Positions 1 through 5,168 of a stretch of 28,112 nucleotides of DNA are shown here, piece after piece; position 1 is the first letter of the stretch; every line of letters starts with the position of its first letter. The stretch is from a virus. The notes below the pieces were generated by a model that was not told the DNA's origin, made no database searches, and saw nothing but the letters and a program-made list of their open reading frames with translations. The stretch spans positions 1-28,112 of the IMG/VR virus record IMGVR_UViG_3300006919_000316; one strand, given 5' to 3'. Position numbers and translations under genes: made by a program.

Positions 1-329
1 ACTAGGTAAAGCAGGATTGATCGCCTGCTGAGGACACGGATCCTAGTTAGGGTGATGACGGCAAGCAGAGTTCGCTACTCTGAACTGCTTCTTAAAACAC
101 ATTTATAGAGCCCGCCCTGCCTCTCAACGATGCACACTGCGGCGCCTACTTAGAATAAAGTAGGGAAAATGCCCAAAGACGTGGTTTACCTTTGTGGAGT
201 GGCCTAGAAACTGAGTTTGTAAGTCCTGTGTGTACAGCAGGCAGATAATGAGGATAAGGATCGAAAGGTCGACTCCCTCACTTTTAAATTTGTATAGGAA
301 CTTTTTTCCTACCTACCAAAAAATAAGTC
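1..329 (+). ncRNA. Candidate structured noncoding RNA (unknown class), possibly cut by the window start
   Basis: No convincing gene lies in these 329 bases, but many perfect stems can be read: 1-6 with 42-47 enclosing 10-15 with 24-29; 66-71 with 77-82 (or the alternative 63-68 with 85-90); 145-151 with 158-164; 208-211 with 215-218; 226-229 with 234-237; 249-253 with 276-280 enclosing 259-262 with 267-270 closed by a GAAA tetraloop; and 295-300 with 306-311. This density, together with a GNRA loop, suggests a folded RNA rather than spacer. I could not match it to tmRNA, RNase P RNA, 6S RNA or a group I/II intron core. Strand is assumed from the neighbouring genes. A 17-codon reading frame at about 56-109 is present but not persuasive. 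Confidence 0.4.
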
Positions 330-358
330 TTGACATTTTTCTCAAAGTCTGATATAGT
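330..358 (+). promoter_or_regulatory. Sigma70-type promoter P1
   Basis: TTGACA at 330-335 and TATAGT at 353-358 are separated by exactly 17 bp, with an A-rich stretch just upstream. Predicted start is near 365. It would drive the secreted-protein gene at 395. Confidence 0.85.
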
Positions 359-377
359 AATATATGAAGTCAAGGAC

Positions 378-394
378 AGGCTCAGGAGAAGCCT
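378..394 (+). promoter_or_regulatory. Hairpin presenting the Shine-Dalgarno sequence in its loop
   Basis: AGGCT (378-382) pairs with AGCCT (390-394), leaving the 7-nt loop CAGGAGA that contains the ribosome binding site. The 3' arm ends directly against the ATG at 395. It may present or modulate the ribosome binding site. Confidence 0.5.
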
Positions 395-658
395 ATGAGA
401 CTTTTACTATTATTATTGCTCAGTTCTCCTGCTCTAGCAAATATACCAGTGCAGGAGATTTCTGAGGTAGAAAAGAAAGATAACACTTTTGAGATCAACG
501 GACAATGGACTCTCACCCCCGATTGTAAAATTGATGCTCAAGTAATTCATCTACTCTTTAAGAGACAAGTAGTCAAAGAAGGTTCTTACTTTCACTACAA
601 GACAGATCAAAACAACAGAGCTACTGAATGTAGAGTACAGACTCTGGTTCGCAGCTAA
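395..658 (+). CDS. Small secreted protein of unknown function
   Basis: 87-residue protein that I do not recognise. It opens with a short classical signal peptide: Met-Arg, a run of seven leucines, then a SPALA cleavage site before Asn16, so the mature part of about 72 residues should be exported to the periplasm. Two cysteines (Asp-Cys-Lys and Glu-Cys-Arg) remain in the mature part and could form a disulfide. The ATG is supported by AGGAGA displayed in a hairpin loop just upstream and by its own promoter P1. It stands alone between two promoters, so it is probably a single-gene transcript. An exported accessory or host-interaction role is inference only. Confidence 0.75.
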   Translation: MRLLLLLLLSSPALANIPVQEISEVEKKDNTFEINGQWTLTPDCKIDAQVIHLLFKRQVVKEGSYFHYKTDQNNRATECRVQTLVRS

Positions 659-675
659 TTAACTGAAAACAGTTC

Positions 676-704
676 TTGACTTCATTTCCCCAGTTTGATA
701 TAAT
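676..704 (+). promoter_or_regulatory. Sigma70-type promoter P2
   Basis: TTGACT at 676-681, 17-bp spacer, TATAAT at 699-704, inside the shared AGTTCTTGAC box. Predicted start near 711. It drives the oxygenase gene at 765 and probably the tRNA behind it. Confidence 0.88.
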
Positions 705-727
705 ATATATCTTCTGGGGATTTTTTT
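688..727 (+). terminator. Terminator-like inverted repeat woven through promoter P2
   Basis: CCCCAG (688-693) pairs with CTGGGG (714-719), followed by A and seven T. The 5' arm lies in the P2 spacer and the 3' arm just after the predicted start, so only read-through RNA from upstream could form the hairpin. The 20-nt A/T-rich loop makes it a weak terminator candidate. Confidence 0.5.
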
Positions 728-764
728 ATTATACCAAAAAATTATTACAATTTGATGACAATCT

Positions 765-1262
765 ATGAACAATTTTCCACTGGTCATTAAGCATGTCTTT
801 ACAGAGCACTTGTGCCAATTGATTATTGAGGCTTATGAGACTAGCCCGCACAAGACTAAGTATGATCGCCCTGGAATGCGATTCACTCAAGTGGATCTCA
901 GCACTCCCAACGCTCGGTTTCCTCAGGTAACAGTGCATGAGCGATTCAAAGATACCATTCAGCGTCAAAAGTTTGTTTTCTTCCCCGGCAAGTATTGCTA
1001 CGAAAGCTATCGTATCAAGCGATACGAGACTGACGGAATGTTTGTAGAACACACTGATGTTATGAATAAGTCGTCAAGTGACAGATTTCTAGCCGCTTTT
1101 GTGTATTTGAATAACTCTGGCGGCACACAATTCGGAGATACGTTTATCCAAGCCCAAGCGGGTACGATGGTCCTCTTTCCGCCGATGTGGATGTATCCAC
1201 ACAGTGCAGTTATGGGAGACACTCCTCGCTATCTGCTTTCAACGTATCTTCGCTACTGTTAG
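765..1262 (+). CDS. 2OG-Fe(II) oxygenase (prolyl 4-hydroxylase-like)
   Basis: 165-residue protein with the signature of a compact 2-oxoglutarate/Fe(II) dioxygenase of the P4Hc type. The metal triad is His96-Thr-Asp98 (in FVEHTDV) plus distal His146 (in YPHSA). Arg155 in PRYLLSTYLRY is the expected 2OG-carboxylate anchor. Family members hydroxylate proteins, nucleobases or small molecules; the substrate here is unknown. The start ATG has no clear Shine-Dalgarno sequence; an ATG 10 bases upstream is out of frame. It is transcribed from P2, and its TAG stop directly abuts the tRNA gene. It is the first of eight oxygenase-fold proteins in the window. Confidence 0.82.
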   Translation: MNNFPLVIKHVFTEHLCQLIIEAYETSPHKTKYDRPGMRFTQVDLSTPNARFPQVTVHERFKDTIQRQKFVFFPGKYCYESYRIKRYETDGMFVEHTDVMNKSSSDRFLAAFVYLNNSGGTQFGDTFIQAQAGTMVLFPPMWMYPHSAVMGDTPRYLLSTYLRYC

Positions 1263-1338
1263 GGTCGTGTAGCACAATGGATAGTGCAACGGCCTTCTAA
1301 GCCGTAGGTTATAGGTTCGAGTCCTATCACGACCGCCA
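1263..1338 (+). tRNA. tRNA-Arg (anticodon UCU)
   Basis: Full cloverleaf: acceptor 1263-1269 with 1328-1334, D stem 1272-1275 with 1284-1287, anticodon stem 1289-1293 with 1301-1305, anticodon TCT at 1296-1298, T stem 1311-1315 with 1323-1327 and loop TTCGAGT. Discriminator G is followed by encoded CCA at 1336-1338. It reads AGA/AGG. AGA dominates arginine codons in many neighbouring phage genes, so supplementing a scarce host tRNA is a reasonable inference. There is no gap to the upstream stop codon, so it must be processed from an mRNA-tRNA transcript. Confidence 0.96.
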
Positions 1339-1361
1339 AATTGAGGGGGTAAGGAGTTAAA

Positions 1362-1553
1362 ATGGCTGTTAAAATGATTGATCCGCCTGATGGATGGCGC
1401 TTTGGATTTCCAAAAGCAATTCCAGAGGATGTGGAAGACGTAGATATGTGGCTAATCTTCAATGGCTATCCGAACACTGAAGTAATTAAGTGGGCAAGGC
1501 AGTTTTCACACGTTCCGTGTCGTTATTTCTATATAGAGGATGAAGATGAATGA
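1362..1553 (+). CDS. Small acidic hypothetical protein
   Basis: 63 residues, unrecognised. It has a strong ribosome binding site (GGGGGTAAGGAG, 6 bases before the ATG) and lies 23 bases after the tRNA. The middle and end are acidic (a PEDVEDVD stretch and a C-terminal EDEDE run) with several tryptophans, and there is no membrane segment or signal. The stop overlaps the start codons of the next gene. Function unknown; small acidic phage proteins can bind host factors, but nothing here proves that. Confidence 0.7.
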   Translation: MAVKMIDPPDGWRFGFPKAIPEDVEDVDMWLIFNGYPNTEVIKWARQFSHVPCRYFYIEDEDE

Positions 1554-1731
1554 TTATACATGGGAGCTTGAAGCACACTACGAGTGGACGACGAATCCGC
1601 TCGACGACCCGTTCTCGACGCTCACGCCAGCGGAGTTCATTGTCGACTTTACGCGTGCCCACCAATTCTTACGCCCAAAGTCGAATGGCGGAGAATCGTC
1701 AGTACCAAAGTCGCCAAGCGGAGACTCTTAG
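1546..1731 (+). CDS. Small hypothetical protein with GC-rich codons
   Basis: 61 residues from the ATG at 1546; an in-frame ATG at 1540 would add two residues. The start lies within the end of the upstream gene, whose AGAGGATGAAG tail supplies a weak ribosome binding site. The first 45 residues look like an ordinary folded acidic/aromatic protein, and the tail is Ser/Gly/Pro-rich. Codons in the middle (ACG, CCG, TCG, GAC, CTC) are clearly more G/C-rich at third positions than in neighbouring genes. That could mean recent import, or simply constraint from an overlapping frame. A frame opening at 1550 covers the same bases but encodes an Arg/Ser-rich shadow in its first half. Confidence 0.55.
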   Translation: MNDYTWELEAHYEWTTNPLDDPFSTLTPAEFIVDFTRAHQFLRPKSNGGESSVPKSPSGDS

Positions 1732-1852
1732 TACGCCAGAGAATACAAGCTATAAGAAAGAAGTAAGTAGTAATTATACGATTAGTATTCCCTACAACAA
1801 AGGTGCCTACCAAGTGATCCCACTAGACGATATTAAGAAAATTGGTCGATGA
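1685..1852 (+). CDS. Small hypothetical protein overlapping the previous gene
   Basis: 55 residues from the ATG at 1685, overlapping the upstream gene by 47 bases in another frame. The frame is open from 1550, but its first 45 residues are Arg/Ser-rich low-complexity, as expected of a shadow, so the internal ATG is preferred. The C-terminal half has a plausible beta-strand pattern (YTISIPY, YQVIPLDD). GGCGGAG-type purines lie close by, but there is no clean ribosome binding site. It ends in an ATGA overlap with the next gene, which supports this frame being translated. Function unknown. Confidence 0.5.
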   Translation: MAENRQYQSRQAETLSTPENTSYKKEVSSNYTISIPYNKGAYQVIPLDDIKKIGR

Positions 1853-1980
1853 ATTTACCTCAATGGATTGTAGTATGCGCATTTTGTGGAATAGCTGGGT
1901 ATCATGTTGGGCTTCGATTTGGGATTCTGCGAACACTTGAATATTTGCGGAAAGAGAAGCTCATAGAATATGAAGATTAA
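1849..1980 (+). CDS. 43-residue single-pass membrane protein (holin candidate)
   Basis: Short gene joined to the upstream frame by an ATGA overlap and ending just before promoter P3. The protein has one hydrophobic segment (about residues 5-27, starting PQWIVVCAFCGIAG), then a basic/acidic tail (EYLRKEKLIEYED). The lysozyme at 2483 lacks a signal sequence and therefore needs a holin; this is the nearest small membrane protein besides the spanins. Holin is a positional guess, and an unrelated inner-membrane microprotein is equally possible. Confidence 0.55.
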   Translation: MNLPQWIVVCAFCGIAGYHVGLRFGILRTLEYLRKEKLIEYED

Positions 1981-1989
1981 AAATAGTTC

Positions 1990-2018
1990 TTGACATGAGG
2001 TCCAAATTTTGATATAAT
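1990..2018 (+). promoter_or_regulatory. Sigma70-type promoter P3
   Basis: TTGACA 1990-1995, 17-bp spacer, TATAAT 2013-2018, with the shared AGTTCTTGACA box and TTTTGA before the -10. Predicted start near 2025, inside the 5' arm of a terminator hairpin. Confidence 0.9.
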
Positions 2019-2021
2019 TTG

Positions 2022-2057
2022 AGAGTGGATTGGGGGTTCCTGGTCCACTCTTTTTTT
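2022..2057 (+). terminator. Terminator directly downstream of P3
   Basis: AGAGTGGA (2022-2029) pairs perfectly with TCCACTCT (2044-2051); loop of 14, then a run of T to 2057. Because P3 should start near 2025, new transcripts lack the first bases of the stem while read-through transcripts have all 8 bp. It may insulate upstream transcription or attenuate P3. Confidence 0.75.
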
Positions 2058-2270
2058 GTAGTTAAGGGCAGAAGAGCGAACATTTTGGGCTGTACCAGCA
2101 GCAAGCGAAGCTCGAAGGAGGTGATCCAATATCTACTCCAAGAACTTAGCAGACGGTCATTCGACCACCTCTTTGTTCTTAATTTCCGGACCTGCTCCTG
2201 GACCCTAAACGAAGTTAGTTATTTACCCTCCGAGGGGGCACTCTCGCCCCCTCACTTCATTGGAGATAAT
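2058..2270 (+). other. Structured leader or RNA region without a convincing gene
   Basis: About 210 bases between the P3 terminator and the zinc-ribbon gene. Readable stems: 2140-2145 with 2175-2180 enclosing 2155-2158 with 2163-2166 (ATTC loop); GAGGGGGC 2232-2239 with GCCCCCTC 2246-2253; and an alternative pairing of 2115-2123 with 2166-2174. A frame runs open from 2019 through the downstream gene, but it starts inside the promoter and has no protein-like character before 2271, so it is treated as chance. Untranslated leader or small RNA is the best description. Confidence 0.5.
2115..2129 (+). promoter_or_regulatory. 15-nt perfect complement of the 16S rRNA 3' end
   Basis: AAGGAGGTGATCCAA is the exact reverse complement of the conserved bacterial 16S 3' terminus (TTGGATCACCTCCTT), far longer than a normal Shine-Dalgarno sequence. 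No ATG follows at normal spacing. It can alternatively pair with CACCTCTTT at 2166-2174, nine pairs with one G-U, which would hide it. Confidence 0.6.
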
Positions 2271-2438
2271 ATGTATCGTAATTGCACTAACTGTGGTAGA
2301 GAGTTTCGATTAGTTATTACAGTAGGAAACATACAGCATTGCTCAATGAAGTGTGCTGAAGAGGAGCTAAAGAGAAAACATGAAGAATCCCGTCGCAAAG
2401 TTCAGCCGCAAGTTCAACAAGGCAAAAGTTTACGTTGA
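2271..2438 (+). CDS. Small zinc-ribbon-like protein
   Basis: 55 residues with Cys5-x2-Cys8 and Cys24-x3-Cys28, a treble-clef or zinc-ribbon-like metal site, followed by a highly charged Lys/Glu/Arg helix. Proteins of this shape usually bind nucleic acid or a protein partner. The ATG at 2271 is chosen because GGAG sits five bases upstream and the product begins at the zinc motif; the open frame extending further 5' is not protein-like. A strong G/C hairpin ends 18 bases before the start codon. It overlaps the next small gene by 59 bases. Confidence 0.68.
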   Translation: MYRNCTNCGREFRLVITVGNIQHCSMKCAEEELKRKHEESRRKVQPQVQQGKSLR

Positions 2439-2490
2439 CCGTAAAAAGGCAATGAAGCGCGGCAAGCTAAAGTATAAAAATTATGAATAG
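2380..2490 (+). CDS. 36-residue highly basic phage microprotein
   Basis: Short frame starting inside the zinc-ribbon gene and overlapping the lysozyme start by 8 bases. It begins MKNPVAKFSRKFNKAKV and is Lys/Arg-rich throughout. From memory, small proteins opening Met-(Lys/Arg)-Asn-Pro-Val-Ala-Lys are common in marine podophage genomes, usually beside small genes, with no known function. GAGGAG lies 13 bases upstream of the ATG. A nucleic-acid-binding role would fit the charge but is inference. It is too short for most gene-length cut-offs and easily missed. Confidence 0.65.
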   Translation: MKNPVAKFSRKFNKAKVYVDRKKAMKRGKLKYKNYE

Positions 2491-2926
2491 AGAAGCAGTT
2501 TTTGAGCAACTCAAGGTAGACGAAGGAGTCAAGTATGAAGTATATCTCGATCACTTGGACCTCCCTACGTTCGGGGTGGGCCATCTTATCACTGACGCTG
2601 ACCCAGAGTTTGAAGCACCTGTGGGCACGCCGGTTTCTGAAGAAAGAGTCTGGCAAGCCTTCGAGCACGACCTTGACACCGCAATTGGAGAATGTCATCG
2701 ACTATACGGATCTGATTTTGAAGCGTTCCCAGCCGAAGTCCAAGAGGTCGTGGTTAATATGATGTTCAATATGGGACGTCCTCGCCTCTCCGGCTTTAAG
2801 AAGTTCAATGCTGCTCTAGAAGCAGGTGACTGGAAAGAAGCCGCAGTAGAAGGTAGAGACTCTCGCTGGTATCGACAAGTAACTAATCGAGCCGAGCGCT
2901 TGATGGTGAGATTGGAAGCTGTATAA
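2483..2926 (+). CDS. Endolysin, T4 lysozyme-like (GH24)
   Basis: 147-residue muramidase that cleaves the beta-1,4 link between N-acetylmuramic acid and N-acetylglucosamine in peptidoglycan. The catalytic triad of the T4 lysozyme family is present at the right spacing: Glu14 in VDEG, Asp23 and Thr29 in the LPTFGVGH segment (T4: Glu11, Asp20, Thr26). The C-terminal helical half carries the usual NMMFNMG and RWYRQVTNRAERL segments. It is slightly shorter than T4 lysozyme (164). No signal or SAR sequence is present, so release should need a holin. It overlaps the i-spanin start by one base and leads the lysis cassette. Confidence 0.93.
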   Translation: MNREAVFEQLKVDEGVKYEVYLDHLDLPTFGVGHLITDADPEFEAPVGTPVSEERVWQAFEHDLDTAIGECHRLYGSDFEAFPAEVQEVVVNMMFNMGRPRLSGFKKFNAALEAGDWKEAAVEGRDSRWYRQVTNRAERLMVRLEAV

Positions 2927-3390
2927 TGTGGCAAATTCTTGGGGGCGTTACAATCGTTTTGGGAGCTGCGTGCTATTATTTCTTTAATGAAAACCAAGCG
3001 TTGAGAGCAGAAACAGATGCTCTCCGCTTTGGAATGGCACAGCAGGAGGAGACAATTAACGCCCTTGAGGAAGCACGAGAAACACAAACCGAAGCGTTAG
3101 ACGAGATGCGGCGCCGAAGCAACGAAATTCAGGCTGAAATGAGTCGTTACTTGGACATATTCGCGCGTCATAACCTAAGTAAATTAGCTGCTGCAAAGCC
3201 TGGCTTGATAGAGAAACGAGTAAACAATGGTACAAAACAAGTATTCGATAGCATCGAAAATGATTCTAGGGATGTTGATCGTCTCGATGACGGGTTGCAG
3301 CTTTCTAAGGCCGAAAACACCGGAAATAAAGATAATAACAAAGCCGGTGCAAATGAAAATCAAGCAACCGATACTTCCGAAGGAAATTGA
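2926..3390 (+). CDS. Rz: i-spanin (Rz-like inner-membrane lysis protein)
   Basis: 154 residues: one N-terminal transmembrane segment (about residues 4-21), then a long charged coiled coil rich in Glu, Ala, Gln and Arg (about 22-90), then a polar Asn/Asp/Lys-rich tail. This type II single-pass layout, directly after the endolysin and with an o-spanin embedded in another frame, identifies an Rz-type i-spanin. It spans the periplasm with its partner lipoprotein and fuses inner and outer membranes at lysis. The start ATG shares a base with the lysozyme stop (TAATG). The last 164 bases encode both spanins; the low-complexity tail probably reflects that double use. Confidence 0.82.
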   Translation: MWQILGGVTIVLGAACYYFFNENQALRAETDALRFGMAQQEETINALEEARETQTEALDEMRRRSNEIQAEMSRYLDIFARHNLSKLAAAKPGLIEKRVNNGTKQVFDSIENDSRDVDRLDDGLQLSKAENTGNKDNNKAGANENQATDTSEGN

Positions 3391-3628
3391 TTTAAAAGAG
3401 CCGTATTGGTATGTAGTATCGGAAGCTAATCTCGATGAGTTTCTAGATAGAGTACAAAAAGAATCAGGGCAGTTAGTGTTCACTGCAATGACTATTCCTG
3501 ACTACGAATTGATGGCATATAATATGCAAGAGTTACGACGCTACATTCTAGAAATGAAGGAAGTGATCGTATACTATCGGACTGTCACAAATGTCAGCGA
3601 CCCGGAAGATTCAACTAAACAACAATAG
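3227..3628 (+). CDS. Rz1: o-spanin (Rz1-like outer-membrane lipoprotein)
   Basis: 133 residues with a lipoprotein signal: positive N-terminus, hydrophobic core and SMTGC lipobox with Cys24 as the lipidated residue. The mature start is Pro/Lys/Ile-rich (RPKTPEIKIITKPV), typical of an extended o-spanin. It begins inside the i-spanin gene in another frame, the classic overlapping Rz/Rz1 arrangement, but runs beyond it, so it is longer than lambda Rz1. The C-terminal 70 residues add a Tyr/Glu-rich helical part. It completes the cassette for outer-membrane disruption and fixes the host as Gram-negative. Confidence 0.82.
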   Translation: MVQNKYSIASKMILGMLIVSMTGCSFLRPKTPEIKIITKPVQMKIKQPILPKEIDLKEPYWYVVSEANLDEFLDRVQKESGQLVFTAMTIPDYELMAYNMQELRRYILEMKEVIVYYRTVTNVSDPEDSTKQQ

Positions 3629-3629
3629 A

Positions 3630-4259
3630 ATGCTTTATAAGCTAGATACTTTTGCGAGTGCTTTTTATAAACTACCGCACAGATTTTCTAGCTCTCCTGC
3701 TCCTGTAGTGACCTATGCTAGATTAGCAGAGTTAAAAGCCGATCCTTTGTTTAGTGGAGTTCCAGAAGAACATAATTATACAGATTTTTCTGCTGCTACT
3801 GCTGGTGCTCCTATGATGGGCTTTAGAGCTTTTCAGGGCACTACAATTAAGCATGATAAAACTGACTTTCAAACAGTAAAACACTTTTTGAAAGAAACAT
3901 TTAAGGCAGGAATTCCTGGTGGAGCACACACAGCTTGGTATTTAGATACTCTTACTGTGATGCCTCCCAAAGTAGGGTTTACTGGCTGGCACAATAATAA
4001 AAATAAACCGCATCACTCTCTAAGATTTATTCATAATCGCGGAAGCGGATACACTCTTTTTAGAGAAGATGAAAGACAAATTAAGTTAGCAGACAATCCT
4101 GGCTGGACTTGTATCTTTTCTACATATACAGGTAATAACTGGATGTGTGATAGAAATACGGGACCTGCTCCCAGAATGGTTATTGATTTTGCAATTCCCC
4201 CTCGATATGGTAAAATGGCGGAGAAAGTAATTGAGTTTATTGAAAGCGAAGCAAGCTGA
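3630..4259 (+). CDS. Divergent 2OG-oxygenase-like protein, catalytic ligands apparently lost
   Basis: 209 residues from the ATG at 3630, two bases after the o-spanin stop; an upstream in-frame ATG at 3591 would add 13 residues overlapping that gene. The core matches, from memory, a phage protein type whose motif is GWHTNSN followed by a distal FWHS and an Arg-x-Ser-x-Gly strand. Here the first part is GWHNNKNKP (His121, with Asn123 in place of Asp), the distal His is replaced (NNWMCDR), and Arg182 remains in PRMVIDFAI. The double-stranded beta-helix fold is likely, but iron-dependent catalysis looks doubtful. Arginine codons are almost all AGA. It opens the decoration-type cluster that ends at 7156. 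Confidence 0.6.
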   Translation: MLYKLDTFASAFYKLPHRFSSSPAPVVTYARLAELKADPLFSGVPEEHNYTDFSAATAGAPMMGFRAFQGTTIKHDKTDFQTVKHFLKETFKAGIPGGAHTAWYLDTLTVMPPKVGFTGWHNNKNKPHHSLRFIHNRGSGYTLFREDERQIKLADNPGWTCIFSTYTGNNWMCDRNTGPAPRMVIDFAIPPRYGKMAEKVIEFIESEAS

Positions 4260-4647
4260 TACGGTTCAGACCTTCTTCTGGAAAGAAGGAGACTTGCTAG
4301 AAGAAAACTTTATAGTACAGAATATTGAAATGGCGGATATTGCAATCCCCGTTGCAGAGCGGGAAGATCAGCCAGGATATGAAACAGTAGCCCATAGTCT
4401 AAAAATCTATGGGCTATTTTTTCCTATTATTCTCTTGGAAAATACAAGAGAAAACTATGATAAATCGGTAGAGTTTGTAACTCCCCGCCTTATTTTACCT
4501 TATCACAAAGCAGCCCCTTGGCTAGCCTTCACTGGAGGCCAAAGAATTACTGCGGCTAGATCATTAGGATTTTCAAGTATTTCTGCTATTATTGTACCTG
4601 ATATTCATTGGGCGCACAGTGCAATGTTATCAATCAGAGGTTATTGA
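4231..4647 (+). CDS. ParB-fold protein 1
   Basis: 138 residues if TTG 4231 is used. Other in-frame starts are TTG 4294, preceded by AAGGAG, and ATG 4330. The core, about residues 35-130, resembles a ParB/sulfiredoxin-like domain: a strand with IAIPVAERE, an amphipathic helix ending in a Gly-Leu-Phe-Phe-Pro-Ile turn, then TGGQRITAARSLG, matching the family's G-x-R-R-x-x-A-A motif. Such domains bind nucleotides and occur in CTPase clamps, nucleases and free amino-acid kinases (SerK). No DNA-binding HTH is attached, so plasmid-type partitioning is unlikely. One of three such single-domain proteins in the window. Exact activity unknown. Confidence 0.6.
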   Translation: MSLLKAKQADTVQTFFWKEGDLLEENFIVQNIEMADIAIPVAEREDQPGYETVAHSLKIYGLFFPIILLENTRENYDKSVEFVTPRLILPYHKAAPWLAFTGGQRITAARSLGFSSISAIIVPDIHWAHSAMLSIRGY

Positions 4648-5168
4648 TGGAACAAGTATTTAAAGATTTGGCAAAGGATGCCACGAGCTTTATGAATGCT
4701 GCTAGAAACTGGCGTTTTCCTCGCACTCCTACCTATCATTTTTATGAATTAATGAGTCCTCCATATAACTCTACTGCTCCTTTTTGGCGAGAAAGACGGG
4801 AGGAAATCTTCTCGATTATTAGACGCGCCACTAAAAAAGAATTTATTACCTTTCTGTGCTATTGTGAAGCTGACGAGGCATCTTTTGCATTACCTCTTGG
4901 AACGTATACTAAGAGCACATATGGATTCATTTTTCTAGATGCAAAAGATTCTTTTTTAGTGACTACTAAAGACGGTATTCATAAAGCCCTTCGTGCGCTT
5001 TCTATCCATGACCCTGTTCTTTATAAGTGGAAAGAACGAAAACTAACCTGTATTATTCCAGAAAATAAATTATATCAATTTGGAAATACCAAAACTACAG
5101 TACTTAATTTAAAGCCTGGAACTAAGTTTTTTTATTTTGAAATGGGCGAAGAAGATGTCAAAGATTAA
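4647..5168 (+). CDS. Hypothetical protein
   Basis: 173 residues from the ATG at 4647, which shares a base with the upstream stop (TGATG); an in-frame ATG at 4608 lies inside the previous gene and is less likely. I do not recognise a family. It has an alpha-helical N-terminal third with aromatic residues, then alternating strands (TYGFIFLDAKDSFLVTT, KLTCIIPENK, FFYFEMGEED), and no membrane segment. It sits between a ParB-fold protein and a glycosyltransferase with overlaps on both sides, so it is cotranslated with them and may act in the same pathway. Confidence 0.65.
   Translation: MEQVFKDLAKDATSFMNAARNWRFPRTPTYHFYELMSPPYNSTAPFWRERREEIFSIIRRATKKEFITFLCYCEADEASFALPLGTYTKSTYGFIFLDAKDSFLVTTKDGIHKALRALSIHDPVLYKWKERKLTCIIPENKLYQFGNTKTTVLNLKPGTKFFYFEMGEEDVKD

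Noticed and set aside
56-109. A 17-codon reading frame with AGGG upstream in the 5' region
   Set aside because: Too short, no family signal, and it lies in strongly self-complementary sequence better explained as structured RNA.
2110-2135. A fragment of a 16S rRNA gene on the minus strand
   Set aside because: Only the 15-mer matches; flanking bases do not resemble the end of 16S rRNA.
2019-2438. A 139-codon open frame running from the P3 promoter through the zinc-ribbon gene
   Set aside because: It starts with TTG inside the -10 region, crosses a terminator, and has no protein-like character before 2271; only the 3' part from ATG 2271 is supported.
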